Source: Ga0077536 sp943370145
Lineage (GTDB): Bacteria; Pseudomonadota; Gammaproteobacteria; Ga0077536
Assembly: GCA_943370145.1 (NCBI GenBank)
Contig: CALRPY020000018.1
Coordinates: 1 to 64,000, forward strand
DNA length: 64,000 bases
Direction: 5' to 3'
Below, piece after piece: positions 17,343 to 24,823 of the stretch. The translations under genes were made by a program, and so were the position numbers. The notes under the pieces are model-generated. The model was not told the origin of the DNA. It saw nothing but the letters and a program-made list of their open reading frames with translations, and did not search any database. Position 1 is the stretch's first letter, and each line of letters opens with the position of its first letter.

Positions 17343-18203
17343 TCAGGTGTCCCGGTGGGTGACGACGACGTGCCGGCCCTTGCGAAACTCGGCGGCGATG
17401 CGTTCCGCGACGTAGACCGAGCGATGCCGCCCGCCGGTGCAGCCGATTGCGACCGTCAGGTAACTCCGGTTGTCGGCCTCGAAACGCGGCACCCAGGTGC
17501 CGAGGAACCCGATGATGTCGGCGACCATGTGCCCGGCAAGGCCGGTTTCGTCGAGGAATGCGCACACGGCGTCATCGCGCCCGGTCAGGCTGCGCAGCGT
17601 CGGATCCCAGTGTGGATTCGGCAGGCAGCGCACGTCGAACACGAAATCGGCGTCCGGCGGCACGCCGTTCTTGTAGCCGAAGGAGCTGATCTGCAGCGCC
17701 AGCACGCCGCGCTCGCGATTCATCACGCGCTCGAGGATTTGCGCGCGGAACTGGTGGATATGGGTGTGCGAGGTATCGATGCGCAGGTCGGCCCGCGCCA
17801 TGATGGGCTCCAGCAGCTCGCGTTCCCGCGCGATCGCGCCCCGCAGCGGCAGGTCGGTGCCCGACAGGGGGTGACGACGACGGGTTTCGCTGAAGCGGTT
17901 GATCAGGGACTCGTCGGAGGCCTCGATGAAAATCAGTTCGACGCTGACGTCACTGCTCGACAGGACGTCGAGGATGGCGGGCAGCTGCTCGAGATCGGCC
18001 TCCCGGTTGCGCGCGTCGATGCCGACCGCGACGCGGCGATAGTGCGGAAGATCGTCGTGCCCGATGAAACGGGCGAATTCGGCGAGGAAACCGGCCGGCA
18101 GGTTGTCCACGCAGTAGAAGCCGGCATCTTCCAGGGCGTGCAGGGCGATGGTCTTGCCCGCCCCGGACAGGCCGGAAACGATGATGAAGCGGCGCGCCGG
18201 CAT
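17343..18203 (-). CDS. rapZ: RNase adapter protein RapZ
   Basis: RapZ is a P-loop nucleotide-binding protein. In enterics it recruits RNase E to the sRNA GlmZ and so tunes glucosamine-6-phosphate synthase. The protein is 286 residues from the ATG at 18203 (MPARRFIIVSGLSGAGKTIALHALED). It shows the Walker A GLSGAGKT, the DAGFYCVDNLP segment, and the C-terminal RNA-binding region IGCTGGRHRSVYVAERIA. A start at 18239 would add 12 residues not seen in the family. It lies between hpf and HPr, where ptsN normally precedes it. ptsN is absent here. Confidence 0.92.
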   Translation of the reverse strand: MPARRFIIVSGLSGAGKTIALHALEDAGFYCVDNLPAGFLAEFARFIGHDDLPHYRRVAVGIDARNREADLEQLPAILDVLSSSDVSVELIFIEASDESLINRFSETRRRHPLSGTDLPLRGAIARERELLEPIMARADLRIDTSHTHIHQFRAQILERVMNRERGVLALQISSFGYKNGVPPDADFVFDVRCLPNPHWDPTLRSLTGRDDAVCAFLDETGLAGHMVADIIGFLGTWVPRFEADNRSYLTVAIGCTGGRHRSVYVAERIAAEFRKGRHVVVTHRDT

Positions 18204-18293
18204 GCCGCGGTCAGGAAAGGCGCGGCCGGCCACCGGCACGGCCGCGCTTGTTCGGCTTGTGGAGCGTCACGGGCGGGTGTCGTCCGTGCGTGC

Positions 18294-18620
18294 TCAGCCG
18301 TTGTTGAGCCCGCGTGCCGCGTTGTCGCGCGCGTGGTGATCGGTCAGCTTTTCCTTGTGTTTCTTCACCTGCCGGTCGAGCTTGTCGGCCATCAGGTCGA
18401 TGGCTGCGTACATGTCGTCGTGTTCGCTCTCGGCGTGCAACGTGTTGCCCGTGACGTGGATCGTGGCTTCGGCCTTGTGCAACTGCCGCACGGCGCCCAG
18501 CACGACATGGGCGTCGACGACGTGATCGAAATGGCGCTGGATGCGCTGGAGCTTGGTTTTGACGTAGTCCTGCAGGGCGGGAGACAGTTCGACGTGATGA
18601 CCGGAAATGCTCAATTGCAT
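18294..18620 (-). CDS. hpf: Ribosome hibernation promoting factor, short form
   Basis: This 108-residue protein of the HPF/YfiA family binds the 30S decoding centre to keep ribosomes inactive in stationary phase. The start at 18620 (MQLSISGHHVELSPALQDYV) follows the family. The beta strand ATIHVTGNTLHAESEHDDMYAAIDLM is typical. A basic helix DRQVKKHKEK and an Asn/Ala tail follow. It is the short form without the dimerisation domain, so it would act with RMF-like factors if present. It sits about 97 nt after rpoN, as in most gammaproteobacteria. Confidence 0.93.
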   Translation of the reverse strand: MQLSISGHHVELSPALQDYVKTKLQRIQRHFDHVVDAHVVLGAVRQLHKAEATIHVTGNTLHAESEHDDMYAAIDLMADKLDRQVKKHKEKLTDHHARDNAARGLNNG

Positions 18621-18717
18621 GATGGTATTCCTGCTTCCGAAGTGTTGGTTGTCGATGCTCTGTAGCGTCTCTCGGAAAAAAGTATAGCGCCTGCGTGCGG
18701 CTGCGACCCGACCCAGG

Positions 18718-20235
18718 TCAAGCCAGTCGCTTGCGCTCGTTCGACGGCGGAATCTGCATCGCCTCCCGGTACTTCGCGACGGTCCGCCGCGCGACGTTGA
18801 TGCCCTGCTTCGACAGGATGTTCGCAATCTTGCTGTCGCTCAACGGCTTGTCCGTGTGTTCCGCCGCGATGAGTTTCTTGATTACCGCTCGAATCGCGGT
18901 CGACGAGGCTTCCCCGCCCATACTGGTGCTGACATGGCTGGAGAAGAAGTATTTCAGCTCGTAGATCCCGCGCGGGGTGTGCATGTACTTGCGGCTCGTC
19001 ACGCGCGAAATGGTGGATTCGTGCATGCCCAGGGTCTCGGCGATGTCGTGGAGCACGAGCGGCTTCATCGCCTCGTCTCCGTAATCCAGGAAGGCTTTCT
19101 GCCGTTCGACGATGGCGGTCGCCACCTTGAGCAGCGTTTCGCTGCGGCTCTGCAGGCTCTTGATGAACCATTTGGCTTCCTGCAGGTGGGCCTTCAGCGA
19201 GCTGTTGCCGGGGCTGTTGTCGGCGCGGCGGACCATGCTCGCGTAATACGGATTGATCCGGACGTGGGGCACGGAATCCGGATTGAGCTCGACCTTCCAG
19301 CGGCCGCGGGACTTGCGCACGAAGACGTCGGGCACCAGGTATTCGGCCGGCTCGTCGCCATACTGCGAACCCGGCCGGGGGTTCAGGGACTGAATCAGCG
19401 AGATGGCCTGCTTGAGGGTTTCCTGGTCGACCTTCAGGCGCCGCATGATCATCGCGTACTCACGTGCGCCCAGAGCGTCCAGGTAGTCCTCGGTCACGCG
19501 CTGCGCGAGTTCCAGCAGCGGCGTGCCGGCCGGCAGCTGGCGAAATTGCAGCAGCAGGCATTCCTTCAGGTCGCGGGCGCCGACGCCGGCCGGCTCCAGC
19601 GCCTGGACGAGCTTGAGCACGGCGCCGACCTCGTCGAGCTCCAGCGGCTCGGCCAGGGACTCGTCGGCATTCACCGCGTCGCGGATTTCCTCCAGCGTTG
19701 CGTCGAGGTAGCCGTCCTCGTTGATCGCGTCGACGATCGCCACCGCCACCGCGCGGTCGGCAGCCGTGAGCTGCAGCAGGTTGACCTGCCACAGCAGGTG
19801 CTCGCGCAGCGAGCCGTTGCTGCTGCGCACGTTGTCGAATTCCCCGCCGGCATCGTCATGGGAACTCGACGGGCCGGTCGCCGCGAGCGTGTTGTCGAAG
19901 ATCTCGTCCCAGTCGCTGTCGACCGGCAGGTCCTCGGGAATGTTCTCGGACGCAGACGGAACGCTGAATTCCTCGTCACCGCCCCCCACCTCGGCTTCGC
20001 CGCCCTCGTAGTCGCTGCTTTCGCCCGGATTGGCGGGCGAGGCGCCCTCGGAATTGAAGTCGAAGGACTCCCGAGCCTCCTCCTCCTCGAGTTCCAGCAT
20101 CATGTTGGAGTCGAGCGCCTGCTGAACCTCGAGCTCGAGTTCCATCGACGAGAGCTGCAGCAGGCGGATGGCCTGCTGCAGTTGAGGCGTCATGGTCAGC
20201 TGCTGACCGAGCTTTAGCTGTAGCGACTGCTTCAT
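18718..20235 (-). CDS. rpoN: RNA polymerase sigma-54 factor
   Basis: Sigma-54 directs transcription from -24/-12 promoters with AAA+ activators. The 505-residue protein has the Gln/Leu-rich region I (MKQSLQLKLGQQLTMTPQLQ), an acidic region II (about residues 55-125) and the core-binding domain. The C-terminal DNA-binding part includes the RpoN box ARRTVAKYRE. It is the fourth gene upstream of EI (rpoN-hpf-rapZ-HPr-EI). A 172-nt gap separates it from lptB and may hold its own promoter. Confidence 0.95.
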   Translation of the reverse strand: MKQSLQLKLGQQLTMTPQLQQAIRLLQLSSMELELEVQQALDSNMMLELEEEEARESFDFNSEGASPANPGESSDYEGGEAEVGGGDEEFSVPSASENIPEDLPVDSDWDEIFDNTLAATGPSSSHDDAGGEFDNVRSSNGSLREHLLWQVNLLQLTAADRAVAVAIVDAINEDGYLDATLEEIRDAVNADESLAEPLELDEVGAVLKLVQALEPAGVGARDLKECLLLQFRQLPAGTPLLELAQRVTEDYLDALGAREYAMIMRRLKVDQETLKQAISLIQSLNPRPGSQYGDEPAEYLVPDVFVRKSRGRWKVELNPDSVPHVRINPYYASMVRRADNSPGNSSLKAHLQEAKWFIKSLQSRSETLLKVATAIVERQKAFLDYGDEAMKPLVLHDIAETLGMHESTISRVTSRKYMHTPRGIYELKYFFSSHVSTSMGGEASSTAIRAVIKKLIAAEHTDKPLSDSKIANILSKQGINVARRTVAKYREAMQIPPSNERKRLA

Positions 20236-20407
20236 GGGGCGGGCAAATCCGGCGCTGCGCTTCGCTGCTGGCTAGGGTTCAATGTCTGGGCTGGGTATCG
20301 GCATAATTCATGCAGCCATGAATGACGAGGATACAGATTCTGGCCCATGGTCCCATGCCACCACGCTCGCGACGAGGATTTTTTACAATGCGACAGGCAA
20401 CTGGCAC

Positions 20408-21133
20408 TCACATTGCAAAGTCTTCACCCAGGTAGACTTCCCGGACGTGCTCATCCTCGAGGATACGGTCCGGCGTGCCTTCGGCGATGATCCGGCCGTC
20501 GTTGACGATGTAGGCCCGGTCGCAGATACCCAGGGTTTCACGCACGTTGTGATCGGTGATCAACACGCCGATCCCGAGGCGACTGAGGTGCTGGATGATG
20601 CGCCGGATGTCGCCGACCGAGATGGGGTCGACGCCCGCAAAGGGTTCGTCGAGCAACACGAAGCGCGGCTGCGAGGCCAGCGCCCGGGCAATTTCGACCC
20701 GTCGCCGCTCGCCCCCCGACAGGGACATGCCAAGGTTCTTCTTGATGTGGCTGATATGGAACTCGCGGAGCAGGCCGTCGAGCCGCTTGGCACGCTGCTC
20801 GGGCGTCAACCCCGGGATGATCTCCAGGACCGCCGCGATGTTCTCCTCCACCGTCAGCTTGCGGAACACCGACGCTTCCTGCGGGAGATAGCCGAGGCCG
20901 CGGCGCGCCCGCAGGTCCATCGGCAACGCGGTGAGGTCCTCCTTGTCGAGGTGGATCGCGCCGCCGTCGCCCGCGATGAGACCGACGATCATGTAGAAAC
21001 TGGTGGTCTTGCCGGCGCCGTTCGGGCCCAGCAGGCCGATGACCTCGCCGCTCTCGACCTTGAGGCTGACGTCCTTGACGACCTGGCGCGACTTGTAGGC
21101 CTTCGACAGGTGGCTGACGGTGAGGACGCTCAT
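20408..21133 (-). CDS. lptB: LPS export ABC transporter ATP-binding protein LptB
   Basis: This cytoplasmic ATPase of the LptB2FG complex extracts LPS from the inner membrane. The 241-residue protein shows Walker A GLLGPNGAGKTTSFYMIVG, Q-loop region LPQEASVFRKL, the signature LSGGERRRVEIARAL, Walker B FVLLDEPFAGVDP and the switch His in LITDHNVRETL. It overlaps lptA by 4 nt. The lptFG permease genes are not in the window, as usual. Confidence 0.96.
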   Translation of the reverse strand: MSVLTVSHLSKAYKSRQVVKDVSLKVESGEVIGLLGPNGAGKTTSFYMIVGLIAGDGGAIHLDKEDLTALPMDLRARRGLGYLPQEASVFRKLTVEENIAAVLEIIPGLTPEQRAKRLDGLLREFHISHIKKNLGMSLSGGERRRVEIARALASQPRFVLLDEPFAGVDPISVGDIRRIIQHLSRLGIGVLITDHNVRETLGICDRAYIVNDGRIIAEGTPDRILEDEHVREVYLGEDFAM

Positions 21134-21705
21134 TCAGCCGCCTGCGGCTTGGGCGGGATGATCACCTTGATACGGCCCGGTTTCTGGTTCCCGCTGCCGT
21201 CGGGCTTGGGCGCCTGCGGGGTGCCGCGGCCGGTGATGACGCTGTTCTTGGTGTCGTAGTTGATCCGGTAGCCCTCGAACAGCCGCGCCCCCTGGTTCAG
21301 CCGCGCATCCTTGATGAGGATGAGCAGGTTCTTCTTGGCAAGGTACTGGATCTGGGCGCCTTCGCCCTCGATGTCCTCCTTGCCCCCGTCAGGCGTCTGC
21401 TTGAAGTAGGCCGGCTGGCCGTCGAGGAAAACCTCGGTGAGCTGGCGATTCTCGTCGAAATTCGCGCGCATCTTGTCGCCGGTCATCCGGATCGAGCCCT
21501 GGATCACGACCACGTTGCCGACATAGGTGGTCCGCCCCTCGGCATCGTCCATCTCGGCGAAATCCGCTTCGATTTCGACCGGCTGCTGCGGGTCGGTCGA
21601 CAGGGCGGCGGCGCCGGATGCCCACAGGGCGAGCGAGAGCACCAGTCCATGCGCGATTCGGTTACTTGCTTTCAATGCGGCTTCTGACCCGTTCCAGGAG
21701 TTCAA
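21130..21705 (-). CDS. lptA: Lipopolysaccharide transport periplasmic protein LptA
   Basis: This periplasmic OstA-fold protein bridges LptC and LptD for LPS transport. The protein is 191 residues if started at TTG 21705. A later TTG at 21675 is also possible and gives a more typical signal peptide (ASNRIAHGLVLSLALWASGAAA). Domain features are QPVEIEADFAEMDDAEGRTTYVGNVVV and a Pro/Lys-rich tail. It overlaps the lptC 3' end by 44 nt and lptB by 4 nt. The family is clear and the start uncertain. Confidence 0.9.
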   Translation of the reverse strand: MNSWNGSEAALKASNRIAHGLVLSLALWASGAAALSTDPQQPVEIEADFAEMDDAEGRTTYVGNVVVIQGSIRMTGDKMRANFDENRQLTEVFLDGQPAYFKQTPDGGKEDIEGEGAQIQYLAKKNLLILIKDARLNQGARLFEGYRINYDTKNSVITGRGTPQAPKPDGSGNQKPGRIKVIIPPKPQAAE

Positions 21706-22222
21706 GACGGTTGTGAGAGAAATTGGCGCGGAAGCCCCGCGTCCTGGTCACCGAGCCGGGGCCCTTGATCGTTGCCGCCTTGTCGGTTTCCGCGTACTGC
21801 ACCTTCGGGAACACCCGCAGCTCAGAGGTCAGGATTTCGAACTCCCGTTCGCCTGCATCATCGAGCCGCCAGATCTCGACCTTGCCGTGGAGCAGGACGA
21901 GTTCGGTACCGGACTTGATGGTGCCGCGTTCGGCCTCCACCTGCCAGGGGCTGGCCGTGTCATTGTAAATCTCCATCCGCGGGCGGGCCAATTCGGTCGA
22001 GTCGTCGTCCGGATAGTGGTACACGCGGTCGGCGATGAGCACGTTCTCCAGTTCGCCCTGTTCGTTCATCGAATGGCGCACCATGTCGACGAGATAGTAG
22101 TCGGGCTCGTGCGGCCCCGCCGCCTGGGTCGTGGTTTCGTCCTCGGTCAGGGTACGCCACAGCCAGAATGACGCGGCGCTCAACAGCACCATGACCAGCG
22201 CGATCCAGCTTGATCTGCCCAT
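21662..22222 (-). CDS. lptC: LPS export ABC transporter periplasmic protein LptC
   Basis: This bitopic inner-membrane protein passes LPS from LptBFG to LptA. The 186-residue protein has an N-terminal anchor (WIALVMVLLSAASFWLW), followed by the OstA-like beta domain starting at PDYYLVDMVRHSMNEQGEL. It lies between kdsC (21 nt) and lptA (overlap), in the canonical kdsD-kdsC-lptC-lptA-lptB order. Confidence 0.92.
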   Translation of the reverse strand: MGRSSWIALVMVLLSAASFWLWRTLTEDETTTQAAGPHEPDYYLVDMVRHSMNEQGELENVLIADRVYHYPDDDSTELARPRMEIYNDTASPWQVEAERGTIKSGTELVLLHGKVEIWRLDDAGEREFEILTSELRVFPKVQYAETDKAATIKGPGSVTRTRGFRANFSHNRLELLERVRSRIESK

Positions 22223-22243
22223 GGCGTGCCGGCCGCAGCGCGC

Positions 22244-22783
22244 CTAGAGGCCGTAGCGGGCGAGCTGTGCGGCGAGCGTCCCGCGGGCGCTCAGCAGGAG
22301 TTCGCAGACCTCGCGCACCGCGCCGGCGCCGCCGGCGGCCCGGGTGCGGTAGCGGGCGACCCCCACGCAGGCGGGGTGCCCGTCCGCGACCGTCACCGGC
22401 AGGCCGACTTTCCTGAGCACCGGCACATCGGGGAGGTCGTCGCCGACGTAACAGACCTCCGCGGAGCGGAGGCCGAGTTTCGCCTCGAGTTCGGCGAGCG
22501 CGGCAAGCTTGTCATTCTGTCCCTGGTAGACGAACTCGATGCCGAGTTCGGCCATGCGCGCGGCGACCACCGGCGAGCGACGCCCCGTGATGATGGCGAT
22601 GGCCATGCCGCTGTCGCGCAGCATCACCAGGCCTTGCCCGTCGCGCACATTGAAGACCTTGTACTCCTCGCCCGAGGGGCCGAGGAACAACTGGCCGTTG
22701 GTCAGCACGCCGTCGACGTCGAAGGCGGCAAGCCGGATGCCGGCGGCGGCGTCCAGCACGTCGGCGGGATAGGGTGTACTCAC
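22244..22783 (-). CDS. kdsC: 3-deoxy-D-manno-octulosonate 8-phosphate phosphatase
   Basis: This HAD-superfamily phosphatase produces free KDO for LPS core synthesis. The 179-residue C0-type HAD has no cap. The nucleophile Asp lies in AAFDVDGVLTNGQLFLGPSGEE, motif II is AIITGRRSPVV, and motif IV is CYVGDDLPDVPVL. Its start overlaps the kdsD stop by 4 nt. Confidence 0.94.
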   Translation of the reverse strand: MSTPYPADVLDAAAGIRLAAFDVDGVLTNGQLFLGPSGEEYKVFNVRDGQGLVMLRDSGMAIAIITGRRSPVVAARMAELGIEFVYQGQNDKLAALAELEAKLGLRSAEVCYVGDDLPDVPVLRKVGLPVTVADGHPACVGVARYRTRAAGGAGAVREVCELLLSARGTLAAQLARYGL

Positions 22784-23790
22784 AGGACCTTCGCTTTCAG
22801 CAGATCGTGCATGTTGAGGACGCCGACCAGCGTGTTGCTCCCGTCAACGACGAGGAGTGCGTTGATTTTGCTGTCCTGCATGATGCGCAGGGCTTCCGCG
22901 GCGAGCATGTCGACCTGCACGGTCCTGCAGCGGCGGGTCATGACCTCGCCGACCGGCAGGTGCAGCACCTCCGCGCCGCGATCGAGCGCGCGCCTGAGGT
23001 CGCCATCGGTGAACACACCCAGCACGCAGCCGGCGGCATCGGTGACGGCGGTCAGGCCGAGTCCCTTGCGCGTCATCTCGAGCAGCGCATCGACAACCCG
23101 GGTCTCGGGGGTGACGACGGGCATCTGCCCGTCCCGATGCATCAGGTCGTGGATCTTGAGCAGCAGGCGGCGGCCCAGGGCCCCGCCGGGATGCGAGCGC
23201 GCGAAATCCTCCTGCGTGAAGCCGCGCGCTTCGAGGAGGGCGACCGCGAGAGCGTCGCCCATCGCCAGCGCCGCGGTGGTGCTGGAGGTCGGCGCGAGCC
23301 CCAGTGGGCAGGCTTCCTGCCCGACGCGCACGTGCAGGTGCACGGTGGCCGCCTCGGCCAGCGTCGAGCGCGGGTTGCCGGTCAGGGCGATCAGAGGCAC
23401 CCCGAGCCGCTTGAGCAGGGGGATGAGGATGGTCAGTTCGTCGGTCTCGCCGGAATTCGACAGTGCGAACACCACGTCCTGGGCCGTGATCATGCCCATG
23501 TCGCCATGGCTGGCCTCGCCCGGGTGGACGAAGAAGGCCGGCGTGCCGGTGCTTGCGAGCGTCGCCGCGAACTTACTGCCGATATGGCCCGACTTGCCCA
23601 TGCCCAGCACGACGATGCGCCCCGGGCAGCCAAGCATGTGCCGGGCGGCCTCGGCGAAGGCGTCATCGATACAGTCCACGAGCCCTGCCAGCGTCCGCGC
23701 CTCGATCTCGATGACGGCCCGTCCAAGTCGCTTGATCTGGTCGACGTCGAACGCCGTCAACGGCGGTGTGCGGGATTCGGGAACGGTCAT
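22780..23790 (-). CDS. kdsD: Arabinose-5-phosphate isomerase (KDO pathway)
   Basis: The enzyme converts ribulose 5-phosphate to arabinose 5-phosphate, the entry to KDO synthesis. The 336-residue protein starts at the ATG at 23790 (MTVPESRTPPLTAFDVDQIKR). The SIS domain (about residues 40-180) carries VVLGMGKSGHIGSKFAATLAS, ASHGDMGMI and SNSGETDEL. Two CBS domains follow (VFTDGDLRRAL and INALLVVDGSNTLVGVLNMHD). It is the first gene of the kds-lpt run and is divergent from the murU-like gene across about 155 bp. Confidence 0.94.
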   Translation of the reverse strand: MTVPESRTPPLTAFDVDQIKRLGRAVIEIEARTLAGLVDCIDDAFAEAARHMLGCPGRIVVLGMGKSGHIGSKFAATLASTGTPAFFVHPGEASHGDMGMITAQDVVFALSNSGETDELTILIPLLKRLGVPLIALTGNPRSTLAEAATVHLHVRVGQEACPLGLAPTSSTTAALAMGDALAVALLEARGFTQEDFARSHPGGALGRRLLLKIHDLMHRDGQMPVVTPETRVVDALLEMTRKGLGLTAVTDAAGCVLGVFTDGDLRRALDRGAEVLHLPVGEVMTRRCRTVQVDMLAAEALRIMQDSKINALLVVDGSNTLVGVLNMHDLLKAKVL

Positions 23791-23945
23791 GATGCGGGGC
23801 AATGGCAGGCTGTCGCCAGCGTCTGTTTGGAGTGGGCACAAGGGTTGCAGGTACGCGGCGCTATTCCACCGGTTTACAGTAGGCAGCGCAAGCGCGGCGC
23901 TCGCGGCGTGGCGCCCATCAGGCACTTGTTTACGGTGAGACCTCC

Positions 23946-24632
23946 ATGAAAGCGATGCTCCTTGCCGCCGGGCGCGGCGAACGGCTGCGGCCACTGACCG
24001 ACCAGACCCCGAAACCCCTGCTCGAGGTCGGCGGGCGCACCCTCATCGAGTGGCAGATCGAACGCCTGTACCGCGCGGGCATCCGCGATTTCGTGATCAA
24101 CCTCGCGCATCTCGGTGCGCAGATCGAGGCGTTCCTCGGCGACGGCCGTCGCTACGACGCCCGCTTCACCTTCAGCCACGAACCGGCCGGCGCGCTCGAG
24201 ACCGGTGGCGGCATTCGCCACGCCCTGCACCTGTTCGACGGCGCGCCCTTCATCGTCGCGAATGCCGATGTCTGGATCGAGTTCGATTTCACGCGCCTGC
24301 CGCAGCTGGACGGCGATCTCGCGCACCTGCTGCTGGTGCCGAACCCGGCACATCATCGCCGCGGTGACTTCGCGTTGCGCGCCGGGCGCGTGGCGAACGA
24401 CGAAGACATGCGGCACACCTTTGCCGGTGTCGCCGTGTACTCGCCTGCGTTGTTCGAACGGCAGGCACCGGGGCGTTTTCCACTGGCGCCACTGCTGCGT
24501 GACGCGGCTGAACGGGGCCTGCTCGGCGGACAGCTTTTCGAGGGTTGCTGGATCGATGTCGGCACCCCGGAACGGCTGCAGGATGCGCAGCTACGGGTAG
24601 CATCCCTGGGGGCCGGAAAAGGACTGTTTTAA
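23946..24632 (+). CDS. murU: Nucleotidyltransferase, probable MurNAc-1-phosphate uridylyltransferase
   Basis: This 228-residue NTP transferase fold protein would make UDP-MurNAc from MurNAc-1-phosphate in the anhydro-muropeptide recycling bypass of pseudomonads. Motifs are LAAGRGERLRPLTDQTPKPL (G-rich loop and Arg), GGRTLIEWQIERL, FIVANADVWIEFDF (metal Asp) and CWIDVGTPERLQDAQ. The usual partner kinase amgK is not adjacent, so MurU is the best match but other sugar-1-phosphate nucleotidyltransferases are possible. It is divergent from kdsD. Confidence 0.8.
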   Translation: MKAMLLAAGRGERLRPLTDQTPKPLLEVGGRTLIEWQIERLYRAGIRDFVINLAHLGAQIEAFLGDGRRYDARFTFSHEPAGALETGGGIRHALHLFDGAPFIVANADVWIEFDFTRLPQLDGDLAHLLLVPNPAHHRRGDFALRAGRVANDEDMRHTFAGVAVYSPALFERQAPGRFPLAPLLRDAAERGLLGGQLFEGCWIDVGTPERLQDAQLRVASLGAGKGLF

Positions 24633-24755
24633 TCGATTACTAGCGCAATCATGTACTTAGTTGCGTTATGTAACTTTTGCTCTTATTATCCCTCCTAAGC
24701 CCGCGTCACCTAAACGGATGATGCGAGCGCCTCAAACCCTGTTGCGGATTTGCAA

Positions 24756-24784
24756 TTGAACTGTGCTTCCGGGCGGCGTACATA
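24756..24784 (+). promoter_or_regulatory. Putative sigma-70 promoter before the transglycosylase gene
   Basis: TTGAAC, a 17-nt spacer and TACATA lie 40 nt upstream of the start codon at 24824. They sit in an intergenic region that is AT-richer than its surroundings. Confidence 0.35.
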
Positions 24785-24823
24785 GACGCCACCAGACGAA
24801 AAAAACGAACGCCTACCGCTGGT

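Noticed and set aside
15442..17415. A + strand frame of 657 codons opposite ptsI
   Set aside because: It is the antisense shadow of Enzyme I. No start signal and no protein family.
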